Assembly: GCA_031283015.1 (NCBI GenBank)
Contig: JAITCQ010000105.1
Location: forward strand, 1 to 14,195
Source: Candidatus Methanoplasma sp.
GTDB taxonomy: Archaea > Thermoplasmatota > Thermoplasmata > Methanomassiliicoccales > Methanomethylophilaceae
Direction: 5' to 3'
Length of the DNA: 14,195 bases
Shown: positions 6,664 through 13,403 of the stretch, piece after piece
Position numbering within the stretch: position 1 is the stretch's first letter
How the letters are laid out: each line of letters begins with the position of its first letter
The notes under the pieces: model-generated
What the model saw: the letters and a program-made list of their open reading frames with translations, nothing else
Told to the model about the DNA's origin: nothing
Database searches by the model: none
Position numbers and translations under genes: made by a program

Positions 6664-6685
6664 GGACTATGCTTTCTCGGGCTTG

Positions 6686-9247
6686 ATGCCGTTCGAAAAG
6701 CTTGCGGAGATAATACTGAAGCGTTCAAAATTGATAGTCGTGATATGGATCGTGCTGCTGATCTGCGCCGTGCCTCTCGCCATGAAGGCGGGGAGCGTTT
6801 TGGATTACGATACCAACAACATGGCTGGGCCGGATGCCGAGTCCATCGAAGGGGCCAAAGTGATGGGTGAATACTTCCACCAATCCGACTCTCAAATGGA
6901 ATACGCCGTCCTTCTCGTAGCGGGCTTCGACACGTTGGCCGGAAAGATGAACGCCTTGGGATTGTACGTCGCGATCGACGCCCAGATCGGCGGCTATGTC
7001 GACGAACAAGGCGTCCCGAAGATATCCCAGTTCCTTATGTATGGCATCTTCACCGCCGAACATGATGAGAACGAGGGCGTCCTGATCTATGCGGTCATGT
7101 ACAGCCAGCAAATGATCGATGAGGACCTGGTGATCGAAGATACGCCCGTGTTCAGGGACTTTATCGACGGGATCATCTCCGCCGGCGGAATAACTGGTGT
7201 TACGACGTACGTTTCCGGTGCGCCCGCGATATCTTACGACATCGAGATGACGGCATCCGGGGACATGTCGAAGATAGACGTGTTCTCCATTTTGATGATA
7301 CTGATCCTGGTGGGGCTGTTCTTCCGGTCCTTCGTCACGTCGGCCATGCCGCCGATGACCATCGGCGCCGCGTTCGGCATCGTTCTCTGCCTGATGTTCG
7401 TGGTGGGTTCGATCATCGACATCATATACATGACGGAAATGATGCTGCTGGTGTCCATGCTGGGCGCCGGCTGCGATTACTGCATATTCATTTTAGCAAG
7501 GTACCGGGAAGAACGCGTTCACGGCGCGGACCACGAGCTTGCCGTCAGGAGAGCGGTGACCTGGGCGGGCGAATCGATCACAACGTCCGGCTTGGCGGTC
7601 ATGATAGGATTCGGCGCCATGTCCATATGCTCGTTCTCGATGATCAGCTCCATGGGCGTGGTGCTCGCGATGGGCATCGTCGTGGCGCTCCTCGCGGCGC
7701 TCACTCTGATCACCTCCATACTCATGATACTGGGAGAGCGGCTGTTCTGGCCCACGAAAATGGAATCGCTCAGAGAAGGCGGAAAGGCTAGGCGGGGATG
7801 GCACGGAAAGATGTCAAGTATGGGGCACAGATATTTCACAAGGTCCGTCAACGCATCGATAAAGTATGCGGGAGTGATAATCGCCGCCGCCGTATTGTTC
7901 ACGATACCGGCCGCGTACATAATGATGACCTCCCCAACGTCCTACGACATGGTGGGCGCGATGTCCGCCGGAGAGGGCATGGAGGGATTGGGAGAGTTAG
8001 AGAAATACTCCAACGGCGGCATGATAATGCCCAACTATTCGATATTCGAAACGACGGAACCCTTGGGGACCGCGGTCGAGTTCATGCCCGGCACCTTCGG
8101 TCATCTCTATTGGAACCTGGCCGATCCAGATATCCGAAACCATCTGGAAAAATTATCCACGCTGTCATCGAAACTATCCGAGGACGATAACGCCGGAGAG
8201 GTCTGGGGAATATACGTTTGGATGTTGATGGCCGAAAAGGCCGCGCTGGAGACCCCGAGAGGCGGTATGTCAGACCACAATTATACGATAGCCGTCTACG
8301 AAAAAGCGGCGTCGGAGCTGCCCGATTCGCTCAAAAAGCAGATGCTGGACGGCGACGTGCTTAACGAGATCATTCTGGGATATGAAGCCTCCGCCGGCGT
8401 CGACGCAAAATATGACGAGCCGGCCCTGGCCGCCGTGGTCGATTACATCCTCAACTACGTTCTGGCGACGTCGATCGGAGGCGAGAAGGGCGTGACAGGA
8501 ACACCGTTCGATCTGACGCATGTCAAGTTCACCGTGGTCACCAAGGACGAGGCGATGTCCGACCGTTCCATGGGGACGATCGAATTCATGGACAGGACGA
8601 TGACCGAATTCGCCGCCGAGAACCCGGACATAATCGCCAACACCTGGCTGACCGGAAGCGCGGTGGTCATGTACGAGATATCCGAGCTGGTGAGCAGCGA
8701 GTTCCTGAAGGTCGAGCTGCTTGCGGTTGCCCTGATATTCGTGCTTTTGTTCTTCGTGATGAAGTCCTACGTCACGCCGATACGTTCGATCCTCACCATC
8801 CTTATGAGCGTGGTCTGGACAGTGGCGGTCACGCACCTGATATTCGGGAACCTACTGGGAGAAGGGGTGATGTGGATGATCCCCATCATACTGATCGTGG
8901 TGTGTCTCGGTCTGGGAATGGATTACGACATACTGCTGACCACCCGCATCAAGGAGAACGCTGTGCACAGGGGGATGAACAACGACGACGCGATACGCTA
9001 CGCCGTGACCCGTTCCGGTTCCGTGATAACGATATGCGGCCTGATCATGGGCGGCGCGTTCGGTACGCTGATGCTGTCGAGCACCATCATGCTCCAGGAG
9101 TTCGGATTTGCGCTCAGCTTCGCGATAATAATCGACGCGCTCCTCGTACGCACGTACATCGTGCCGGCGGCGATGCACCTTCTCGGCGACTGGAACTGGA
9201 AAGGACCAAAGTTCTTACACAAAATAGGAGCCGGACCGCCCGAGTGA
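6686..9247 (+). CDS. MMPL/HAE3-family RND exporter
   Basis: A membrane exporter of the RND superfamily that uses the proton gradient to move amphiphilic or lipid-like molecules outward; the substrate is not predictable. The 853-residue protein has the duplicated RND layout: helix 1 (about 15-35), a large external loop (about 36-196), helices 2-6 (about 198-350), a charged cytoplasmic linker (ERLFWPTKMESLREGGKAR), helix 7 (about 394-412), a second large loop (about 416-670), then helices 8-12 (about 673-820). The paired Asp-Tyr proton relay of MmpL proteins is visible as GAGCDYCIFILARYREER (D264-Y265) and GLGMDYDILLTTR (D746-Y747). Length and absence of outer-membrane partner genes fit the archaeal HAE3 type. 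No cognate regulator lies beside it. Its last 33 bases overlap the tail of tenI on the other strand. Confidence 0.92.
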   Translation: MPFEKLAEIILKRSKLIVVIWIVLLICAVPLAMKAGSVLDYDTNNMAGPDAESIEGAKVMGEYFHQSDSQMEYAVLLVAGFDTLAGKMNALGLYVAIDAQIGGYVDEQGVPKISQFLMYGIFTAEHDENEGVLIYAVMYSQQMIDEDLVIEDTPVFRDFIDGIISAGGITGVTTYVSGAPAISYDIEMTASGDMSKIDVFSILMILILVGLFFRSFVTSAMPPMTIGAAFGIVLCLMFVVGSIIDIIYMTEMMLLVSMLGAGCDYCIFILARYREERVHGADHELAVRRAVTWAGESITTSGLAVMIGFGAMSICSFSMISSMGVVLAMGIVVALLAALTLITSILMILGERLFWPTKMESLREGGKARRGWHGKMSSMGHRYFTRSVNASIKYAGVIIAAAVLFTIPAAYIMMTSPTSYDMVGAMSAGEGMEGLGELEKYSNGGMIMPNYSIFETTEPLGTAVEFMPGTFGHLYWNLADPDIRNHLEKLSTLSSKLSEDDNAGEVWGIYVWMLMAEKAALETPRGGMSDHNYTIAVYEKAASELPDSLKKQMLDGDVLNEIILGYEASAGVDAKYDEPALAAVVDYILNYVLATSIGGEKGVTGTPFDLTHVKFTVVTKDEAMSDRSMGTIEFMDRTMTEFAAENPDIIANTWLTGSAVVMYEISELVSSEFLKVELLAVALIFVLLFFVMKSYVTPIRSILTILMSVVWTVAVTHLIFGNLLGEGVMWMIPIILIVVCLGLGMDYDILLTTRIKENAVHRGMNNDDAIRYAVTRSGSVITICGLIMGGAFGTLMLSSTIMLQEFGFALSFAIIIDALLVRTYIVPAAMHLLGDWNWKGPKFLHKIGAGPPE

Positions 9248-9850
9248 ACCCCCGCGGCCAATCCTTTTCCTTAATTCGCCCACTGTTTCGGCGGGGTCCT
9301 TGGAGGTCATCATAAGACTTCTCACGCAGACCCCGTCGCAACCTGCGTTAACGGCCGCGACTGCGGTGCTGAGATCGATCCCGCCGACGGCGAACACCGG
9401 TATCCCTACGGCCTTGCACACTTCCCTCAGTTCCTTTATCCCTTTGCCTTCGACGCCCGGTTTGCACGATGTCTCAAAAACGTTGCCGTAGATCAGATGG
9501 GTAGCGCCCATCCTTTCCGCCTCGGTCGCCTCGCCCCGGGAGTGCACGGACACCCATATCTCCTTGAAATCCTTCAGTTTGTCCGCATTCGATGTCAAGG
9601 AGCCGAACGACACCTGCACCCGACCGTTGTTGAGGGCCGCCGCCGTTTTGATGAAGGAATTGACGCAGAACTTCACATTGCAGTTGCTGCATATCCGCAT
9701 ACACTCGACGGCAAGATATCTGTATTCCGCTTCCGACAGGTCTTTCTCTCTGAGTATGATCATATCGGGGGACGAGTCTGCGATGACCTCCACCTGTCTC
9801 AGGAAATCCGGTTCGGCGCTTATCTTCCTGTCTGTTATGACGATTATCAT
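9215..9850 (-). CDS. tenI: Thiazole tautomerase TenI (ThiE-like)
   Basis: TenI converts the ThiG product to its aromatic thiazole carboxylate tautomer, which ThiE then uses. The 211-residue protein is a TIM barrel of the ThiE/TenI superfamily. It is assigned TenI because it has ILREKDLSEAE (about 32-42), WVSVHSRGEA with the catalytic-type His at 103, and YGNVFETSCKPGVEGKG (about 121-137), close to the pattern known in Bacillus TenI, plus VFAVGGID. It lacks the ThiE hallmarks NDRVDIAL and GVHLGQ.D, having CVNSFIKTA and QVSFGSL in their places. Its ATG overlaps the thiH stop as ATGA, so it is the last gene of the thi operon and translationally coupled. The C-terminal tail SLGRSGSYFV extends into the 3' end of the convergent exporter gene. 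A second, true ThiE is at the head of the operon, which supports the division of roles. Confidence 0.83.
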   Translation of the reverse strand: MIIVITDRKISAEPDFLRQVEVIADSSPDMIILREKDLSEAEYRYLAVECMRICSNCNVKFCVNSFIKTAAALNNGRVQVSFGSLTSNADKLKDFKEIWVSVHSRGEATEAERMGATHLIYGNVFETSCKPGVEGKGIKELREVCKAVGIPVFAVGGIDLSTAVAAVNAGCDGVCVRSLMMTSKDPAETVGELRKRIGRGGSLGRSGSYFV

Positions 9851-10995
9851 ACTCTCACATAATCATTGAAGACCGGCTGTAAGCCTCTTTCGGTCAGAGC
9901 TTTTCTTATCTCTTCCACGTCCCTCGGATCGGAGATATTGAATTGTTCGTCGCCTTTCTTCTCCTCCGCATGCCCGCCGATGCCCACCGATACCCCCGCC
10001 GATATCCGGGTGGCGCTCAGTCCGACTATGCTATCCCTGAATCCCGGACTCTCCCGCGAGGATATCGTCTGCCCTGAGAACGGCATGAAGATACGATATG
10101 CCAGCGCGGCCTGCAGAAGCTGCCTTTCGGATACTGTTTCGGCGGCGTATCCTCCATTGATGAACGGCCTCAGCCTCGGCAAGGAGAAAGAGATCTCCGC
10201 GTGCGGATATTTTCTCTGAAGAAGATAAGCGTGGATCCCGCACGCAAAAGCGTCCTTCCTGAAATCGCCTATCCCCAGCAGGGCCCCGAAGGCCACGCCC
10301 CTCATCCCGCCCATCAGCGCCCTCTCCTGCGAGTCGAACCTGTATGAGAATACCCTCTTCGGGCCGAAGGAATGGACCTCTGCATATCTGGCGGGATCGT
10401 AGGTCTCCTGAAATACCGTGACGTTATCGGCGCCGCAGTCGCGCAGATAACGATATTCCCCGACGTTTAGAGGATACACCTCGACCCCTATGTTCTTGAA
10501 ATACTTGGCCGCCGTCCTGACGCAACCGCCGATGAATTCCGCATCCGATCTCTCCCTTGATTCGCCGGTCAGGATAAGGATCTCGGCAAGACCTGACCCG
10601 GCGATCTTCGACATCTCCGCTTCGATCTCCTCGGAAGAAAGCCTGGCCCTGCGTATGTTGTTGTTCTTGCTGAAACCGCAATACAGACAGCCGTTCTCGC
10701 AGTAGTTCGAGACGTAAAGAGGGGTGAAGATCGAGACCGAGTTCCCGAAATGCCTCCGCTTCTCTTCCCTGGCCCTTCGAGCCATTTCTTCGAGAAAGCC
10801 CTCGGCGGCGGGAGAGAGCAGCGCGGCGAACACCCCGATGTCCGGACGGTCGGCATCCAGCGCGTCCTTTACGTCAGAGGATGTGAACGATAGCGGATCG
10901 AACTCGGATACCTTGGCGAGGGTGTTCCCCATGATGTCCGACCCTATCAGCTCCATGTGTTCGTAATATTCCTCCGCATCGGTCTTTCCGGCCAT
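9847..10995 (-). CDS. thiH: Radical-SAM tyrosine lyase ThiH (2-iminoacetate synthase)
   Basis: ThiH cleaves tyrosine with S-adenosylmethionine to give dehydroglycine (2-iminoacetate) and p-cresol; dehydroglycine supplies C2-N3 of the thiazole to ThiG. The 382-residue protein has an N-terminal helical region (1-85), then the radical-SAM cluster motif NYCENGCLYCGF with C99, C103 and C106, ILILTGESRE after the motif, VEVYPLNVGEY and VFQETYDPARY, GALLGIGDFRKDAF, SLPRLRPF, and the ISSRESPGFRD block, ending QPVFNDYVRV. All match ThiH; length is normal. It requires no oxygen, unlike the ThiO oxidase used in aerobes, so it suits an anaerobe. Its ATG is 1 base after the thiG stop, and its stop overlaps the tenI start (ATGA). 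Confidence 0.95.
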   Translation of the reverse strand: MAGKTDAEEYYEHMELIGSDIMGNTLAKVSEFDPLSFTSSDVKDALDADRPDIGVFAALLSPAAEGFLEEMARRAREEKRRHFGNSVSIFTPLYVSNYCENGCLYCGFSKNNNIRRARLSSEEIEAEMSKIAGSGLAEILILTGESRERSDAEFIGGCVRTAAKYFKNIGVEVYPLNVGEYRYLRDCGADNVTVFQETYDPARYAEVHSFGPKRVFSYRFDSQERALMGGMRGVAFGALLGIGDFRKDAFACGIHAYLLQRKYPHAEISFSLPRLRPFINGGYAAETVSERQLLQAALAYRIFMPFSGQTISSRESPGFRDSIVGLSATRISAGVSVGIGGHAEEKKGDEQFNISDPRDVEEIRKALTERGLQPVFNDYVRV

Positions 10996-10996
10996 T

Positions 10997-11770
10997 TCAA
11001 TCCTCTAAGAATCCCGTGAGGGGGCTGGACGCCTCTCCTCCGCCCCGGAGCACCCTGCCCGGTCCCGACAGGAACGCCAGGCGCCCCGCCTCGATCGCCA
11101 GTTTGAAGGCTTTCGCCATGCTCGGTATGTCCCCCGCAGTGGCGATCGCGGTGTTCGCCATCACCGCCGCGCATCCCATCTCCATCGCCTCGCAGGCCTG
11201 CGACGGCCTGCCTATGCCCGCGTCGACGATCACGGGAAGGTCCAGCTCGTCGATCATTATCTTGATGAAATCTTTTGTCAGGAGACCTTTGTTGCTCCCG
11301 ATCGGCGCGCCCAGCGGCATGACAGCCGCCGCGCCGGCGTCCGCCATCGACCGCGCGGCGGAAAGGTCGGGCATCATGTAAGGCATGACAGTGAATCCCT
11401 CGCCGGCGAGGATCCGGGTTGCTTTGATCGTTTCGCAATTGTCCGGAAGAAGATATCTTGAGTCTCTGATGATCTCGATCTTTATCATATCCCCGCACCC
11501 CAGCTCCCTTGCGAGCATCGCTATCCTGATCGCTTCCTCCGCATTCCTTGCCCCGGACGTGTTCGGCAGCAGCGTCAGGCCTTTCGGGATGTAGTCTAGG
11601 ATATTCTCCTCCCCTCCGGCGTTCGCCCTTCTCACGGCAAGGGTCGCTATCTCCGCGCCTCCGTTCTCCATGACGGCCTTCGTCATCTCCAGTGAGAACT
11701 TCCCCGACCCAAGTATAAATCTGGATCTGAACCTCTTGTTCCCTATCTTAAGTTCGTCGGTCATGTTCAC
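10997..11770 (-). CDS. thiG: Thiazole synthase ThiG
   Basis: ThiG condenses 1-deoxyxylulose 5-phosphate, dehydroglycine and the ThiS thiocarboxylate to the thiazole ring. The 257-residue protein carries the full family signature: RFILGSGKF, TLLPNTSGARNAEEAIRIA, MIKIEII with Schiff-base Lys97 and E99, LLPDNCETIKAT, AAVMPLGAPIGSNKGL (about 148-163), PVIVDAGIGRPS with D183, and MANTAIATAGD. Position 11770 is a GTG overlapping the thiF stop as GTGA and preceded by GGGG; the ATG at 11764 is an alternative. It sits between thiF and thiH as expected for ThiF-ThiG-ThiH function. Archaea usually use an unrelated Thi4 enzyme for this step, so the presence of ThiG is notable. Nothing looks damaged. Confidence 0.96.
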   Translation of the reverse strand: MNMTDELKIGNKRFRSRFILGSGKFSLEMTKAVMENGGAEIATLAVRRANAGGEENILDYIPKGLTLLPNTSGARNAEEAIRIAMLARELGCGDMIKIEIIRDSRYLLPDNCETIKATRILAGEGFTVMPYMMPDLSAARSMADAGAAAVMPLGAPIGSNKGLLTKDFIKIMIDELDLPVIVDAGIGRPSQACEAMEMGCAAVMANTAIATAGDIPSMAKAFKLAIEAGRLAFLSGPGRVLRGGGEASSPLTGFLED

Positions 11771-12405
11771 GGGTCCCCTTCCAGTAGCAGAGCAATCACG
11801 GTGTTCGCCATATGCGCAGCGCAGATGTTCACTCTGGGGGACATCAGACCCCCCCTGACCCCCTCCATATCAACACCGTCGCCGTGGATGTAAAGATCGG
11901 CGAACAGTCTTTCCGTCCTTATATCGTCCGACCTTCCGTACCCGGCCATTCCGGAGCCGGACGCAACCTTCACTCCCGGACATTTTTCCAATAAGGTATT
12001 GATGAGCATCGCTTTCTGAGCGGGGACGTCAAAGGCCTCGCAGACTATGTCGCATCCTCCGAATATGCCGGGGATGTTGTAGGGGTCCAGCCTGACCTTG
12101 TTCTTCACTACGGTCATATATGGATTGATCATCTTCAGCACCTCTTCCGTGGCGTCCGTTTTCGCAGTTCCTATATGACGCAAGTAGTAGTTCTGTCTGT
12201 TGATGTTGGTTATCTCCACATCATCAAAATCGGCTATGGTCAGATGGGATGCTCCCGCTCTCGTAAGCATCGCGGCTATGTTCGATCCGAGACCTCCGAG
12301 GCCGGCTATGCCGATCCTTGCTTTGCTTATCGCGCCGTGGACCTCCGGAGAATGCCTTTTGCAAAGGGCGGCTTCCAACTCGTCCCTGCTCGGCAGCATC
12401 GTCAT
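11767..12405 (-). CDS. thiF: ThiS adenylyltransferase ThiF (short, family 2)
   Basis: ThiF activates the C-terminal glycine of ThiS as an acyl-adenylate before sulfur is added. The 212-residue protein has the E1-like nucleotide motif GIAGLGGLGSNIA (about 32-44), DFDDVEITNINRQNY with the ATP-site Arg70, K82 in GTAKTDA, and CEAFDVPAQK at the switch region (D126). It is shorter than the Escherichia coli ThiF and lacks its C-terminal zinc-binding CxxC pairs, which matches the short thiF family 2 found in anaerobic Firmicutes thi clusters. Its ATG overlaps the thiS stop as ATGA and a GGAGGCGG within the end of thiS serves as ribosome site; ATG 12399 is a second possible start. Its own stop overlaps the thiG start. 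Confidence 0.93.
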   Translation of the reverse strand: MTMLPSRDELEAALCKRHSPEVHGAISKARIGIAGLGGLGSNIAAMLTRAGASHLTIADFDDVEITNINRQNYYLRHIGTAKTDATEEVLKMINPYMTVVKNKVRLDPYNIPGIFGGCDIVCEAFDVPAQKAMLINTLLEKCPGVKVASGSGMAGYGRSDDIRTERLFADLYIHGDGVDMEGVRGGLMSPRVNICAAHMANTVIALLLEGDP

Positions 12406-12596
12406 CCGCCTCCGACGAATCCTACAATTTCAACGGAATCATCTTCTTTCAAAAGAATTCGGGGGTATTCGGCCCTAGGGACTATCTTTCCGTTGAGCTC
12501 GACAGCCACGCGGTCCGGGACGCGGCCTGTGCTGAGAACAAGGTCCTCCACAGTCATAGGCGAAACCGGGTTCAGATCCTTCCCGTTGACCTTCAT
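12402..12596 (-). CDS. thiS: Sulfur carrier protein ThiS
   Basis: A small ubiquitin-like sulfur carrier (64 residues) whose C-terminal glycine is adenylated by ThiF and converted to a thiocarboxylate that donates sulfur to ThiG. It begins MKVNGKDLNP, has the conserved VAVELNGKIVPRAEY and EIVGFVGGG, ending with the essential Gly-Gly. Length and ending are typical. It starts 18 bases after the thiE stop and its stop overlaps thiF. Confidence 0.95.
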   Translation of the reverse strand: MKVNGKDLNPVSPMTVEDLVLSTGRVPDRVAVELNGKIVPRAEYPRILLKEDDSVEIVGFVGGG

Positions 12597-12614
12597 GCCG
12601 TTCCGTAAGGATTC

Positions 12615-13244
12615 TCAGATAATATGTCTTACTTTCAGGATCATATCCCTCAGTTCATGGGTGGCAGCGGAAATATCCTTCTGCGAGACGACCGCCGAGA
12701 CCACGGCGGCGCCGTCCGCGCCCGCCCCGATCACATGTTGTATGTTCCCTCTGTTTATCCCGCCGATGGCCATCACAGGTATGCTTACAGCTCTTTTGAC
12801 GGAGAAGACGGCATCGAGGCCCAGGCCCTGCTGCGCATCTTGCTTTGTGGACGTTCGGAATATCGTACCGACGCTTACGTAATCAGCTCCCCGGGATTCT
12901 GCGTCGGCGGCCTCGGCGGCGTTGTGAACGGTTATCCCGATGATCCTGTCCTCTCTGAGAAGCGCTCTGGCGTCCTCTATCTGTATGTCTGACTGCCCCA
13001 GGTGCACCCCGTCCGCGTCCGACAGCAGAGCTATGTCCACCCTATCGTTGACAATGAAGAACTTGGCGTGCTCGTCGGAAAGGACCTTTATCTTTCTGGC
13101 CTGTTCGAGCATCTCCTTTCCGTCGGATTCCTTCATCCTCAGCTGAACAATGTCCGCGCCGCCGGAATACGCCAGCCCGGCAACCTCCGACTCGGACCGT
13201 CCGTTGGACAGCAAACGGTCGGTTATGACGCAAAGTTCGAACAT
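12615..13244 (-). CDS. thiE: Thiamine-phosphate synthase ThiE
   Basis: ThiE joins hydroxymethylpyrimidine diphosphate with thiazole phosphate to give thiamine phosphate. The 209-residue TIM barrel has CVITDR, IVQLRMKE (R36, K38), FFIVNDRVDIAL (N66, D67), ADGVHLGQSD (D86), IGITVHNAAEAADAE, GADYVSVGTIF, the phosphate-binding TSTK (131-134) and VMAIGGINRGNI, with AAVVSAV near the end. These distinguish it from the TenI paralogue at the other end of the operon. It is the first gene of the thi operon on the minus strand. A TATA-like box lies about 25 bases before the ATG, so a near-leaderless start is likely, though GGGGT 3 bases before could help. No ThiD or ThiC (the pyrimidine branch) is encoded in this window. 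Confidence 0.95.
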   Translation of the reverse strand: MFELCVITDRLLSNGRSESEVAGLAYSGGADIVQLRMKESDGKEMLEQARKIKVLSDEHAKFFIVNDRVDIALLSDADGVHLGQSDIQIEDARALLREDRIIGITVHNAAEAADAESRGADYVSVGTIFRTSTKQDAQQGLGLDAVFSVKRAVSIPVMAIGGINRGNIQHVIGAGADGAAVVSAVVSQKDISAATHELRDMILKVRHII

Positions 13245-13264
13245 GATACCCCATAGGCGGCCGC

Positions 13265-13272
13265 TTTTTAAA
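13265..13272 (-). promoter_or_regulatory. TATA-like box of the thi operon
   Basis: On the minus strand TTTAAAAA, centred about 25 bases before the thiE ATG. It is the only clear promoter seen for the six-gene operon, since all later junctions are overlapping or under 20 bases. Confidence 0.5.
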
Positions 13273-13325
13273 GGATGTTCCGCCGCCGTTCCATCCCTTT
13301 CCCGTAGGGGGGTCTCTGATGTTCA

Positions 13326-13344
13326 TGATCAGCGACCGTGATCA
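13326..13344. repeat. TGATCA inverted repeat upstream of the thi operon
   Basis: Two copies of TGATCA, each itself palindromic, separated by 7 bases (GCGACCG), in the 159-base gap between the adhesin-like gene and thiE, about 54 bases upstream of the TATA-like box. It could be an operator or simply part of the downstream end of the adhesin gene's terminator region. Confidence 0.4.
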
Positions 13345-13374
13345 AAAAAGAAGGGGGTGCGGAGCCGCCGCTCC
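13344..13374 (-). terminator. Terminator of the adhesin-like gene
   Basis: On the minus strand a 5-bp stem GGAGC/GCTCC with a GGCG loop (13361-13374) is followed, after a C-rich stretch, by a run of six T. It lies 29 bases past the stop codon at 13404 and looks like an intrinsic or T-run terminator separating this gene from the thi operon. Confidence 0.7.
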
Positions 13375-13403
13375 TCCCCGGTAAGACGTTTGAACGGGAT
13401 GCA

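Noticed and set aside
8270..8836. Minus-strand frames within the exporter gene
   Set aside because: His/Arg/Asp-rich shadow sequence opposite a well-supported membrane protein.
13245..13403. TPP riboswitch upstream of thiE
   Set aside because: The sequence ATCAGAGACC and GGGAAAGGGATGG superficially resemble parts of it, but the conserved CTGAGA and CTGGATAATGCCAGCG-type core are missing.
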